Source: an uncultured Hyphomicrobiales bacterium (GTDB lineage Bacteria; Pseudomonadota; Alphaproteobacteria; Rhizobiales; Beijerinckiaceae). Taken from it: a DNA stretch of 6,417 nucleotides. Shown piece by piece: positions 1 through 6,380 of the stretch. The stretch's first letter is position 1. The number at the start of each line of letters is the position of its first letter. The stretch lies in assembly GCA_903932565.1 (NCBI GenBank), contig CAIZGQ010000265.1, positions 1 through 6,417 of the forward strand, in the 5' to 3' direction. A program made the position numbers and the translations under genes. The notes below the pieces were generated by a model. The model searched no databases. It had not been told where the DNA came from and saw nothing but the letters and a program-made list of their open reading frames with translations.

Positions 1-23
1 ACCACCTGCAAGCCCCTGTGGGG

Positions 24-99
24 GAGCGCGTAGCTCAGCCGGTAGAGCATCTGACTTTTAATCAGAGGGTCTCGGGTTCGAACCCCGACGCGCTCACCA
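24..99 (+). tRNA. tRNA-Lys (anticodon UUU)
   Basis: This is a complete 76-nt cloverleaf. The acceptor stem GAGCGCG (24-30) pairs perfectly with CGCGCTC (89-95). The D-arm GCTC/GAGC spans 33-48. The anticodon stem TCTGA/TCAGA (50-54, 62-66) encloses loop CTTTTAA with anticodon TTT at 57-59. The variable loop is 67-71, and the T-arm TCGGG/CCCGA (72-76, 84-88) has loop TTCGAAC. The discriminator is A96 and the CCA end is encoded at 97-99. It decodes AAA/AAG lysine codons. Only 23 bases precede it, holding a small CCCC-TGT-GGGG hairpin (13-23), so its promoter lies outside the window. The first half of a small open frame that runs through it is tRNA sequence and not a protein. Confidence 0.97.
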
Positions 100-631
100 A
101 AAAGACCCTGATTTCCTCAGACGTCCCACATCAGATGCCCGCGACGGCGCGGCGTCGTCTCCGTGCGGCACGTCGGGGACAGCTTGGTTTCGCGTGTGGC
201 AACATTCCGCGATGCTCGGCCAATACGCTTTCTGATGCGACTTTAGCGGACCGTCCTCGATCGAATGCCCGGTCGCGTTCGGCGCAGCTGACGTCAGCGT
301 CCACCCGTCGCGATGAGCATTGCAATTCCCCTGTGGGTTCGACGTGAGGGGGTGCACGTGCCGCGGTGACAAAACACCCCCAAGCCCCGTCGCGCGTCAG
401 GCACCCGAGCGGTCCGGCTCTTGCATCCTCCATCAAATCGGACATTGGCTCGGCTTTCGCGTGCCGTGACCTTCGCAGGCACCGGTATGTGGTCCGCGTG
501 CGTCAATTCCCTTCACCGGGTTCACCATCGGTCTGCCGACTGACGCGCGAACGGTCATAAGGCGCAGCAGAAACTTGATGCAAACCGGTGTTGGTTTTTG
601 TCCATATCGATATTCAGTCCGGAGCGGTCCC
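100..631. other. Intergenic region without a supportable gene
   Basis: About 530 bases separate the tRNA from the esterase start. Short open frames occur on both strands, but they overlap each other, lack convincing ribosome binding sites, are rich in Arg, Ala, Ser and Pro as expected for random GC-rich DNA, and show no motif I recognise. Small hairpins are present, for example CGACG/CGTCG at 142-146 and 153-157, but none is followed by a T-run, so I cannot name a tRNA terminator. A perfect 10-bp palindrome ATATCGATAT (604-613) lies just before the esterase ribosome binding site. No clear -35/-10 pair was found. No second copy of the tRNA 3' end was seen, so there is no evidence of an integrated element. 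Confidence 0.55.
621..624 (+). promoter_or_regulatory. Ribosome binding site that decides the esterase start
   Basis: GGAG sits 7 bases before the TTG codon at 632. The upstream in-frame ATG at 578 and TTG at 575 have no comparable site at the right distance. Starting at 632 also places a basic n-region (RNVR) directly before the hydrophobic stretch, as a signal peptide requires. Confidence 0.65.
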
Positions 632-2236
632 TTGAGAAACGTCAGATACGGCCTCGTCGCATTGAGCCTGTTTTTAGGGTCGTGTCTTGGGGTGCCGCGC
701 GCCGCACAGGCTTTTACATGTGATGCCAAAGCGACCGATGTTGCATGCATTCACGATGGCGCCGTGAAGGGAATTGCCGATGGCGAGATGATGGCCTTTC
801 GCGGGATCCCCTATGCCAAACCACCGGTGGGCGCCCTGCGCTGGCGGGTGCCAGAAGCACCCGCCAAATGGAGCGATCTGAGAGACGCCTCACGCTTTGC
901 TGCGATGTGCCCGCAGTTTGTCGGCAAAGAGCTGCAGGGATCGGAAGATTGCCTTTATGTGAACGTCTGGCGCCCGCGCGTTCCGCCCAAGAAGCGCCTT
1001 CCGGTGATGATCTGGCTCACGGGTGGCGGCAATCATTCGCTGTCGGGGGAAGGGACGGTCAATTTTGGCGGTGTGAAATATGAAGGGTCGCAGATGGTGC
1101 CGCGCGGTGTCATCTTCGTCACTTACAATTTACGCCTTGGTCCGTTGGGTTTTCTGGCGCATGCATCGCTGGATGCCGAGCGCAGGGAACATGTGTCGGG
1201 CAATTATGGCAGCCTCGACCAGATTGCGATGCTGAAATGGGTGCATGACAACATTGCAGCATTCGGCGGCGACCCCGACCACGTGTTTCTGTTTGGCACG
1301 TCGGCGGGTGGCGGCAACATTTGTGCGCTCATGTCATCGCCGTTCACAAAAGGGCTGATCCATGGCGCCGCCATGGAAAGCAGCGTTCCCTCCGGCTGTG
1401 AAATTCAAACTCTCAAGGATGCTGAAGACGGCACCGGGGCGAAGCTTGTGAAAATGCTTGGCTGTGACACAGCAAGTGACACGGCCGCGTGTCTGCGCGC
1501 CAAGGATTTCCGTGATGTGGTTGCAGCCATGCCCGGCAACTTTTCCGTGTTGCCGCGCCTATATGGGCCCAACATGGATGGGTTGGTTTTTCCTGACCAG
1601 CCCCTGAAACGCATCCGCGAGGGCAAAGTCCCAGCGATGCCGCTGATCATCGGCAATTCAACGGGCGAGACGCTGGAATGGGCGGATAGTGCGGGCGCCG
1701 TCAAGGATCAGCAGAGCTACGAGGCGGCGATCGACAGGGTCTTTGGTGCGAGCGCGCGCGCTGCAATTCTCAGCCTGTATCCCGCTTCAGCCTATGCCAC
1801 ACCGCGCGATGCCTTTGCGCATGTCACGACAGATGCGGAATTCACGTGCCAGAGCCGACGGGTGGCGCAGGTCATCACGGCCCGACACAAAGCCCCGATT
1901 TATCGATATCTTTTCGATTGGACGTTGCAGAACGATCCAGTTCAAAAAGCCCGCGGTGCCATCCATACCGTGGAGCATCCGTTCTTTTTCGGCTGGCAGG
2001 GTACTTACAAGCCGACCGATGCTGACCGCATGATTCAGTCCCAGATGGTAGGCTACTGGACCAACATGGCGCGCACAGGCAAACCGAACGGGGACGGTCT
2101 GCCGCCATGGTCGCCAGTTGCGGCTGGAAATGAAGCGTATCTTTTGATTGGCAAAGATACCGCTGCCAAGACGGGCTTTGGTGATGCCCATTGCGATTTC
2201 TGGGATAAGACACCCCTGGTTTGGCCGCATATGTGA
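632..2236 (+). CDS. Secreted type-B carboxylesterase (alpha/beta hydrolase)
   Basis: This is a predicted serine ester hydrolase of the COesterase family, exported across the inner membrane. From the TTG at 632 it is 534 residues, a normal length for the family. Residues 1-27 form a signal peptide ending AAQA before FTC. An LGSC sequence with Cys18 could instead act as a lipobox, so anchoring as a lipoprotein is possible. Family landmarks are FRGIPYAKPPVG near residue 56, the type-B signature EDCLYVNVW at 105-113, and Cys93 with Cys107 as the likely conserved disulfide. The predicted catalytic triad is Ser224 in FGTSAGG, Glu346 in GNSTGE and His445 in GAIH, which is followed by EHPFFFGW. The usual HGGG oxyanion motif reads TGGG (130-133), and the usual GESAG elbow reads GTSAG. 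An ATG at 578 would add 18 residues but has no good ribosome binding site. It lies 129 bases before the transporter on the same strand, so co-transcription is possible but not shown. The substrate is unknown. Confidence 0.93.
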   Translation: MRNVRYGLVALSLFLGSCLGVPRAAQAFTCDAKATDVACIHDGAVKGIADGEMMAFRGIPYAKPPVGALRWRVPEAPAKWSDLRDASRFAAMCPQFVGKELQGSEDCLYVNVWRPRVPPKKRLPVMIWLTGGGNHSLSGEGTVNFGGVKYEGSQMVPRGVIFVTYNLRLGPLGFLAHASLDAERREHVSGNYGSLDQIAMLKWVHDNIAAFGGDPDHVFLFGTSAGGGNICALMSSPFTKGLIHGAAMESSVPSGCEIQTLKDAEDGTGAKLVKMLGCDTASDTAACLRAKDFRDVVAAMPGNFSVLPRLYGPNMDGLVFPDQPLKRIREGKVPAMPLIIGNSTGETLEWADSAGAVKDQQSYEAAIDRVFGASARAAILSLYPASAYATPRDAFAHVTTDAEFTCQSRRVAQVITARHKAPIYRYLFDWTLQNDPVQKARGAIHTVEHPFFFGWQGTYKPTDADRMIQSQMVGYWTNMARTGKPNGDGLPPWSPVAAGNEAYLLIGKDTAAKTGFGDAHCDFWDKTPLVWPHM

Positions 2237-2329
2237 CATGAGCTAAGCTTCGCCTCCACCGTGCTTGAGCGAATGGGAGCCTAACAGGCCAAGAGCGTGC
2301 GTTGCGCGCGGCGGATGGCATGCAGTTTG

Positions 2330-2346
2330 CTCGCATTTTAAGCGAG
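2330..2346. promoter_or_regulatory. Small inverted repeat in the leader of the ABC operon
   Basis: CTCGC (2330-2334) and GCGAG (2342-2346) flank an AT-rich 7-base spacer, ATTTTAA, ending 8 bases before the AGGAG ribosome binding site of the binding-protein gene. It could be an operator half-site pair or a leader hairpin. A 5-bp dyad can arise by chance. I found no convincing promoter hexamers elsewhere in 2237-2365 and no T-tailed terminator after the esterase. Confidence 0.22.
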
Positions 2347-2365
2347 ACATGGTCAGGAGCCGAGC

Positions 2366-3355
2366 GTGAGCACGTTTTTTGTTCGCCGTTTCTTTATTGC
2401 CGCGATGGTTTTTTCCGGCGCATTTGCGACGTTGCCTGCCGGTGCGCAGAGCTTGGAAAAAGTCACAGTTCGTTTCACCTGGAAGTTCAAGGGGGAATAT
2501 GCACCGCTGTGCCTGGCTGTTGAGCGAGGCTATTTCAAACAGCAGGGGCTCGACGTTGAATTGGCGGAGGGGTCCGGGGCGCAGACCGTATTCAAACTCC
2601 TCGCCTCAGGAAGCGAAACATTTGGCTATGGCCCCGCGATCGCGGCAGCTTCCGCGATCAGTGCGGGCCTGCCACTCAGGGTCGTCGCGCTGTATCAAAC
2701 CAGCACGCCCATGGGCGTCATTTCATTTCCCGATGTGCCACTGAAGTCCCCCAAAGATCTCGAGGGCAAGCGCCTTGCGATCTCCGTGGGGGAAACCTTC
2801 AGTGACATGCTGGCACCATTTGCAAAAGTGAACGATATCGATTTGTCCAAGGTGCGCACGATCCAGATGGATGGTTCGGCGCGAAACGCACAGTTTCTTC
2901 AGCGCAACATCGATGTGATGTCCGTCTATATTTCCAACGAACTGCCGGTGCTGGAGAACCGCACCAACGTCAAGTTTAATGTCATCAACGTTGCGGATTA
3001 CGGGCTTCGTTTGAATGGGGCGTCGATCATCACCAGCCTCCAGGTCATTCAAACGAAACCGGAGCTGATCAGGAAATTGCTCGCGGGCATCGACAAGGGA
3101 TATCGCGATGCCATGGCAGACCCCAAAGCTGCAGCCGACGCCATGACCAAGTACATGAAAGTGCCTGAAGTGCCGGAGGTTCTTCTGCGGCAAGTGCAGG
3201 CAACCATGGCTTCGACCAACGCGCCGGCAGGCAAACCCATTGGATGGCAATCCAGCGACACATGGGCGTCGAACCTTGCGTTGTTGAAGGAAACCGGCGC
3301 CGTTGAACAACCAAAGGCACCGGAGACCTATTTTACCAATGAATTTTTGCCGTGA
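2366..3355 (+). CDS. ABC transporter periplasmic substrate-binding protein, NMT1/SsuA/ThiY-like
   Basis: This 329-residue protein should capture the ligand in the periplasm and deliver it to the adjacent permease. The start is GTG, chosen because AGGAG (2355-2359) lies 6 bases upstream and a signal peptide follows at once: FVRRFF, a hydrophobic core, then cleavage after PAGA (about residue 27). The mature protein begins with the family pattern: a first beta strand VTVRFTW, then APLCLAVERGYFKQQGLDVEL (about 46-66), where an aligned cargo-family motif has the form AP-aeeGfFkeeGLdVel. Later parts include KSPKDLEGKRLAI (about 128-139) and a C-terminal helical region with DPKAAADAM. Known members of the superfamily bind alkanesulfonates, taurine, thiamine pyrimidine precursors, aromatic acids or nitrate-like ligands. 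The sequence does not let me choose between these. Its stop overlaps the permease start, so the three genes form one operon. Confidence 0.9.
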   Translation: MSTFFVRRFFIAAMVFSGAFATLPAGAQSLEKVTVRFTWKFKGEYAPLCLAVERGYFKQQGLDVELAEGSGAQTVFKLLASGSETFGYGPAIAAASAISAGLPLRVVALYQTSTPMGVISFPDVPLKSPKDLEGKRLAISVGETFSDMLAPFAKVNDIDLSKVRTIQMDGSARNAQFLQRNIDVMSVYISNELPVLENRTNVKFNVINVADYGLRLNGASIITSLQVIQTKPELIRKLLAGIDKGYRDAMADPKAAADAMTKYMKVPEVPEVLLRQVQATMASTNAPAGKPIGWQSSDTWASNLALLKETGAVEQPKAPETYFTNEFLP

Positions 3356-4182
3356 GTCTTGATCTGGCGTCTGAGCCTGCGGAGGAGGGCGCAGGCCTCT
3401 CAACGCGCTGGATGCGTCTGCGCCAGGGCGTTGGTGATAACCTTCCCGTGTGGGGGTTCGTCACGTTGCTGTTGCTCATCTGGCAGAGCGCGGATTTTGT
3501 GTTTGGCTTGCCGCTTTATGTTCTGCCGCCGCCCACGGTCATTCTTGCAAAGCTCATTTCAAGCTGGGCGCTGCTTCTCGACAACGCCATGGTGACCTTG
3601 GTCGAGGTGCTGTTTGGCTTTGGTGCAAGTGTCGGTATCGGAATTCCGCTGGCAATCCTCATCGTTTACTCGCGTATCTTCGAGCGTGTTGCGTTTCCGC
3701 TCATGGTCTCATTGCAGACAATCCCAAAAGTCGCACTCACGCCGCTTCTCGTCATGTGGCTCGGCTATGGATTGATGCCGAAGATCACCGTTGCGTTCCT
3801 GATCTCGTTTTTCCCGATTGTGATCAATTCCGTGATCGGTCTGCGCTCGACAGAGCGCGAAATGATTTTCCTCGCGCGGTCACTTGGTGCAAGTGAATTG
3901 ACAACATTTTTGAAGTTCCGTTTGCCCAAAGCCCTGCCGAGCATTTTTGGCGGCCTCAAGATCGGCATCGGGCAGGCTATCGTGGGCGCGACTGTTGGCG
4001 AGTTTATCGCTGCCGAGCGTGGCCTTGGGTATCTTCAGCTGATCTCGCAGGTGCGCCTCGATACGCCGCTTCTCTTTGCTGCGGTCGTGGTGCTGTCGGG
4101 CCTGGGCGTGATCTTGTTTAAAGTGGTGGCCATTGTCGAAAAGCTGGCTCTTCCATGGGCACAATTGCGCCTGGAGGATTGA
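3352..4182 (+). CDS. ABC transporter permease, SsuC/ThiX/TauC-like
   Basis: This is an inner-membrane subunit of 276 residues that forms the translocation path, presumably as a homodimer. It starts with GTG inside a GTGA overlap with the stop of the binding-protein gene, which indicates translational coupling. Residues 1-30 form a hydrophilic cytoplasmic lead. Hydrophobic segments follow at about 33-53, 80-105, 116-138, 143-164, 205-220 and 239-262. The EAA-type loop that docks on the ATPase is visible at about 175-201: ARSLGAS, then LPKALPSIFGGL with Pro192, Pro196 and the terminal GG. The segment LPPPTVI (about 58-64) after the first membrane helix is also typical of the sulfonate/taurine/pyrimidine permease group. 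Substrate specificity cannot be read from this subunit. Confidence 0.92.
   Translation: MSLDLASEPAEEGAGLSTRWMRLRQGVGDNLPVWGFVTLLLLIWQSADFVFGLPLYVLPPPTVILAKLISSWALLLDNAMVTLVEVLFGFGASVGIGIPLAILIVYSRIFERVAFPLMVSLQTIPKVALTPLLVMWLGYGLMPKITVAFLISFFPIVINSVIGLRSTEREMIFLARSLGASELTTFLKFRLPKALPSIFGGLKIGIGQAIVGATVGEFIAAERGLGYLQLISQVRLDTPLLFAAVVVLSGLGVILFKVVAIVEKLALPWAQLRLED
4173..4178 (+). promoter_or_regulatory. Ribosome binding site that decides the ATPase start
   Basis: GGAGGA lies within the last codons of the permease, 6 bases before the ATG at 4185. An in-frame ATG at 4155 would overlap the permease by 28 bases and has no such site, so 4185 is preferred. Confidence 0.75.
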
Positions 4183-4184
4183 GA

Positions 4185-5015
4185 ATGGGACTGGACCATA
4201 GCGCGGCCTTGCTCAAGACGCCTGCTGCAGATGTCCGCGGCGCAACCATTTCGCTTCAAAATGTCAGCAAGCGGTATGCGACCCTGCGCGGCGATCCGGT
4301 TCTCGCGCTCGACAAGGTGTCGTTGGACATTGGCGCAGGTGAATTCGTCTCAATCGTGGGTCCCAGTGGTTGTGGCAAGAGCACGCTGATGACCTTGATC
4401 GCGGGTCTTGTATCAAAAACGTCTGGCCGTATTCTTGTTGATGGGCTCGACGTTCAAGGTCCAATTCGCGGTGCTGGCGTCGTGTTTCAAAAAGACGTGC
4501 TGATGGAGTGGCGCAATGTTCTGCGCAACGTTCTCCTTCCCGTCGAGGTCCGCGGCCTTGAGAAGGCCTCGCATCTCGCCAAGGCACAAGATCTGCTTCG
4601 CTCCGTTGGGCTTTCTGGCTTTGAGGAACGCTACCCCGCAGAATTGTCAGGCGGTATGCGCCAACGCGTTTCAATCTGTCGCGCGTTGGTTCAAAATCCA
4701 GCGCTGCTTCTCATGGACGAGCCGTTTGGCGCTCTCGACGCGCTCACACGTGAGCAGATGGCGACCGATCTGCAAAAGATGTGGATGCGTGAACGCAGCA
4801 CGGTCGTCTTCATCACGCACAGTATCGAAGAGGCTGTCCTGTTATCAGACCGCGTCGTGGTGATGTCGTCCCGTCCGGGGCAGATCGCTGATATTTTAGA
4901 GATTGATATGCCGCGCCCGCGTGGAGCTGAAGCCCGCAAGGATCCGCGTTTCGTTGCTAGCGTTGATGCGATCCGGCGACACTTTATGGCGCTGGGGATT
5001 CTTTCCGAAAGCTGA
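4185..5015 (+). CDS. ABC transporter ATP-binding protein, SsuB/TauB-like
   Basis: This is the cytoplasmic ATPase that powers the importer, 276 residues from the ATG at 4185. All nucleotide-binding motifs are intact: Walker A GPSGCGKST (59-67), Q-loop Gln102 in VVFQKD, signature LSGGMRQR (154-161), Walker B LLLMDEP (174-180) with Glu179 as the catalytic base, D-loop ALD, and switch His212 in THSIEEA. The segment after the H-loop, with SDRVVVMSSRPGQI and a short tail, matches the nitrate/sulfonate/taurine importer ATPases, and no extra regulatory domain follows. The first roughly 20 residues precede the conserved fold and are poorly conserved in character. It begins 2 bases after the permease stop and is the last gene of the operon. 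Its stop lies 14 bases from the stop of the convergent decarboxylase gene. Confidence 0.95.
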   Translation: MGLDHSAALLKTPAADVRGATISLQNVSKRYATLRGDPVLALDKVSLDIGAGEFVSIVGPSGCGKSTLMTLIAGLVSKTSGRILVDGLDVQGPIRGAGVVFQKDVLMEWRNVLRNVLLPVEVRGLEKASHLAKAQDLLRSVGLSGFEERYPAELSGGMRQRVSICRALVQNPALLLMDEPFGALDALTREQMATDLQKMWMRERSTVVFITHSIEEAVLLSDRVVVMSSRPGQIADILEIDMPRPRGAEARKDPRFVASVDAIRRHFMALGILSES

Positions 5016-5031
5016 GTGTCAGCCTGCTTTC
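5007..5031. terminator. Possible shared hairpin between convergent operons
   Basis: GCTGA (5011-5015) and TCAGC (5019-5023) form a stem with a GTG loop. An outer GAAA (5007-5010) can pair with TTTC (5028-5031) across a 4-base bulge. The hairpin covers both stop codons. No T-run follows on either strand, so it is a weak candidate for an intrinsic terminator. Its position in the 14-base gap between two convergent genes is the main reason to list it. Confidence 0.3.
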
Positions 5032-5632
5032 AGTATCCCTGCGGACCAAAGACCGTGATGCCGAGTTTCTGTTCCATGGCGCGGCCAAAGCGGTATTTCA
5101 TTTCGGGGCCCTCGTATGTCATTGGCGGTGTGCCGAGGAACGCGCTTTCCGGCTCGACGCGCAGCACCGTGAGGGACGGGCCCGGCATCCCTGCAATCGA
5201 TTGAATGCTACCCGTTAGTTCCTCGCGCGTGTCGATAGTGCGGGCGTGCGGGAAGCCCGCTGCTAGTGCCATGGCCGCGTAATCCGTGCGGGCGCGATTG
5301 ACCATCGGAAGTCCCCCTACAGTTTGGTAGACGCCGTTATCGATCACAAAATGCCGAAGATTTGGCGCTGCCTGCTGCGATTCCGTGAGCAGGCAACCCA
5401 GGTTCATGCAGAGCGATCCGTCTGAATTGATCAGCCAGACGGTTTGTTGCGGGATCGCAAGCGCTAGTCCAAGGGCAAAGCTTGCGGCAAACCCCATGGC
5501 GCCATGCATGTAGAACGTGCTTTCGCACTTGGTGGCGGCCCACCATTCATTCGCGGCCATGCCGAGTGAGCAGACGGCGACCGCGTCCCCGCGCGCAGCA
5601 GCAATCACGTCAATTGCGTCCCTTGCTTTCAT
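5030..5632 (-). CDS. ThDP-dependent decarboxylase, PP-domain (beta) subunit, ComE-like
   Basis: This 200-residue cytoplasmic subunit carries the diphosphate-binding half of a thiamine-diphosphate enzyme that should decarboxylate a 2-oxoacid. It resembles sulfopyruvate decarboxylase beta subunits (ComE) and the C-terminal half of phosphonopyruvate decarboxylase. Landmarks are CSLGMAANEW (21-30), FYMHGAMGFAASFALGLALA (40-59; relatives have GSMG), the ThDP/Mg motif NSDGSLCMNLG (69-79) ending at DNG (98-100), and the family's terminal KYRFGRAME (179-187). The first Gly of the usual GDGS is Ser70, while the metal ligand Asp71 is kept. The start overlaps the stop of the alpha gene as ATGA, with an AAGGA site about 6 bases upstream, so the two are translationally coupled. 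It ends with a tail of about 10 residues, TVFGPQGY at the end, beyond the core. The true substrate is not known. Confidence 0.85.
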   Translation of the reverse strand: MKARDAIDVIAAARGDAVAVCSLGMAANEWWAATKCESTFYMHGAMGFAASFALGLALAIPQQTVWLINSDGSLCMNLGCLLTESQQAAPNLRHFVIDNGVYQTVGGLPMVNRARTDYAAMALAAGFPHARTIDTREELTGSIQSIAGMPGPSLTVLRVEPESAFLGTPPMTYEGPEMKYRFGRAMEQKLGITVFGPQGY

Positions 5633-5652
5633 GACACGTCCTTTGCTTTCAT
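5617..5652 (-). repeat. Short direct repeat at the alpha/beta gene junction
   Basis: Read on the - strand, ATGAAAGCAAAGGACG (5652-5637) is repeated 20 bases later as ATGAAAGCAAGGGACG (5632-5617), with 15 of 16 bases identical. The first copy encodes MKAKD at the end of the alpha subunit and supplies the beta ribosome binding site. The second copy encodes the beta start, MKARD, in another frame. Confidence 0.85.
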
Positions 5653-6138
5653 AAGGCTGCGGGCGAGGAACAAGATGAAAGGGCGCTTTTGGATTCGGCT
5701 CATTTCATAAGCGTCACCAATGTCGCTGATCGCGTCGGGCTTGCTGATGATGTGATAGGGAAAGTCGTACGCCTGCAGCAGGGGAATCGTGCGGCGTCCC
5801 TGAACCTCCTGGTAGATGCGATGATCATCGATGGAACCGCGCAGGCTCGCGATGATGAAAACCGGGATCTGGTGCCGCAGGTTCAAGGTCGCGAGTTCGC
5901 CAGTGCAGGTCAGAAGCCCGGTTGCACCCATGACAGCGACGGATCTCACACCACCGAAGAATGCGCCCGATGCGATCGCGATGGCTTCAGCCTCGCGCGC
6001 CACGGGCACATGGCGAATGTCACGATCTGCGTCGAGGCGATTGACGAGCGGCGCAACCCAATCGTCCGGCAGGCTGGCGGCAAGCCCAATACGACACCGC
6101 TTGAGCTCCGCAAGTATCAGGTCGGACACGTTGGACAC
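5629..6138 (-). CDS. ThDP-dependent decarboxylase, Pyr-domain (alpha) subunit, ComD-like
   Basis: This partner of the beta subunit carries the pyrimidine-binding half, and the active site should form between the two chains. I chose the GTG at 6138 (169 residues) because AAGGAG lies 5 bases before it and the product then begins SNVSDLILAELKRCRIGLAASLPDDW, where ComD-type proteins normally begin. An upstream ATG pair at 6195/6192 would add 19 or 18 residues without a good ribosome binding site. Landmarks from the GTG are ASLPDDW (about 21-27), HVPVAREAEAIAIASGAFFGG (about 43-63) with Glu49 as the likely cofactor-activating glutamate, and the region MGATGLLTCTGELATLN (about 70-86). In relatives that last region usually reads close to SGLGNSINALxSLN, so it is clearly divergent here. 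The end RPFILFLARS is typical of the family. It lies downstream of the RidA gene on the same strand. Confidence 0.82.
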   Translation of the reverse strand: MSNVSDLILAELKRCRIGLAASLPDDWVAPLVNRLDADRDIRHVPVAREAEAIAIASGAFFGGVRSVAVMGATGLLTCTGELATLNLRHQIPVFIIASLRGSIDDHRIYQEVQGRRTIPLLQAYDFPYHIISKPDAISDIGDAYEMSRIQKRPFILFLARSLMKAKDVS

Positions 6139-6143
6139 ATCAT

Positions 6144-6149
6144 CTCCTT
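6144..6149 (-). promoter_or_regulatory. Ribosome binding site that decides the alpha-subunit start
   Basis: On the - strand AAGGAG is followed by ATGAT and then GTG at 6138, an ideal spacing of 5 bases. The longer frame from 6195 reads through this site. Confidence 0.65.
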
Positions 6150-6231
6150 GGCCTACAAGGGTAAGCAATCGGCGGGCCAGCGCGAGTGACATCATCGTGC
6201 TGGCAGTGCAGCATATCTATCTGTTTTCGAA

Positions 6232-6259
6232 TGCGAACCTGGTCAGCGATGCGTTCGCA
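6232..6259. promoter_or_regulatory. Inverted repeat upstream of the decarboxylase genes
   Basis: TGCGAAC (6232-6238) and its exact reverse complement GTTCGCA (6253-6259) are separated by 14 bases, giving a centre-to-centre distance of 21 bases, or about two helical turns. It lies about 95-120 bases upstream of the alpha start in a 242-base gap after the RidA gene, where an operator would be expected. No regulator gene is in the window and a 7-bp dyad could be accidental. I saw no convincing promoter or terminator in the rest of 6139-6380. Confidence 0.3.
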
Positions 6260-6380
6260 ATGGATTGTCAGCGTGTTGCACGCGATCGCCTCATCAGGGG
6301 CTAAGGCGCAGAGGACGGCGGCTTCTCTGATGGGATAAAGTTTCCCTGCGCCTGGATTGGAAGAAGGTAAAAGCTTCAAC

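Noticed and set aside
13..337. Shared 10-mer CCCCTGTGGG at 13-22 and 328-337
   Set aside because: The flanks do not match and the word is short and low in complexity, so it is probably chance.
18..347. Open frame of 109 codons running through the tRNA
   Set aside because: Its first third is translated tRNA-Lys and the rest has no recognisable domain or good ribosome binding site. This is a classic spurious tRNA-derived frame.
24..574. Integration site of a mobile element at the tRNA-Lys 3' end
   Set aside because: No integrase, no repeated copy of the tRNA 3' end and no phage or plasmid gene is visible in the window.
604..613. Perfect palindrome ATATCGATAT as an operator before the esterase
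   Set aside because: Several 10-bp perfect palindromes are expected by chance in a window of this size, and no second site or promoter supports it.
2723..3403. 226-codon open frame on the - strand opposite the binding-protein gene
   Set aside because: It lies fully across a well-supported + strand gene and the permease start. It is a shadow frame from GC-rich codon use, with no domain.
6140..6379. Small gene of 79 codons in the gap between the RidA gene and the decarboxylase
   Set aside because: It would start at TTG only a base after the RidA stop, has no clear ribosome binding site, and its product has no recognisable features. The gap is better read as a leader region.
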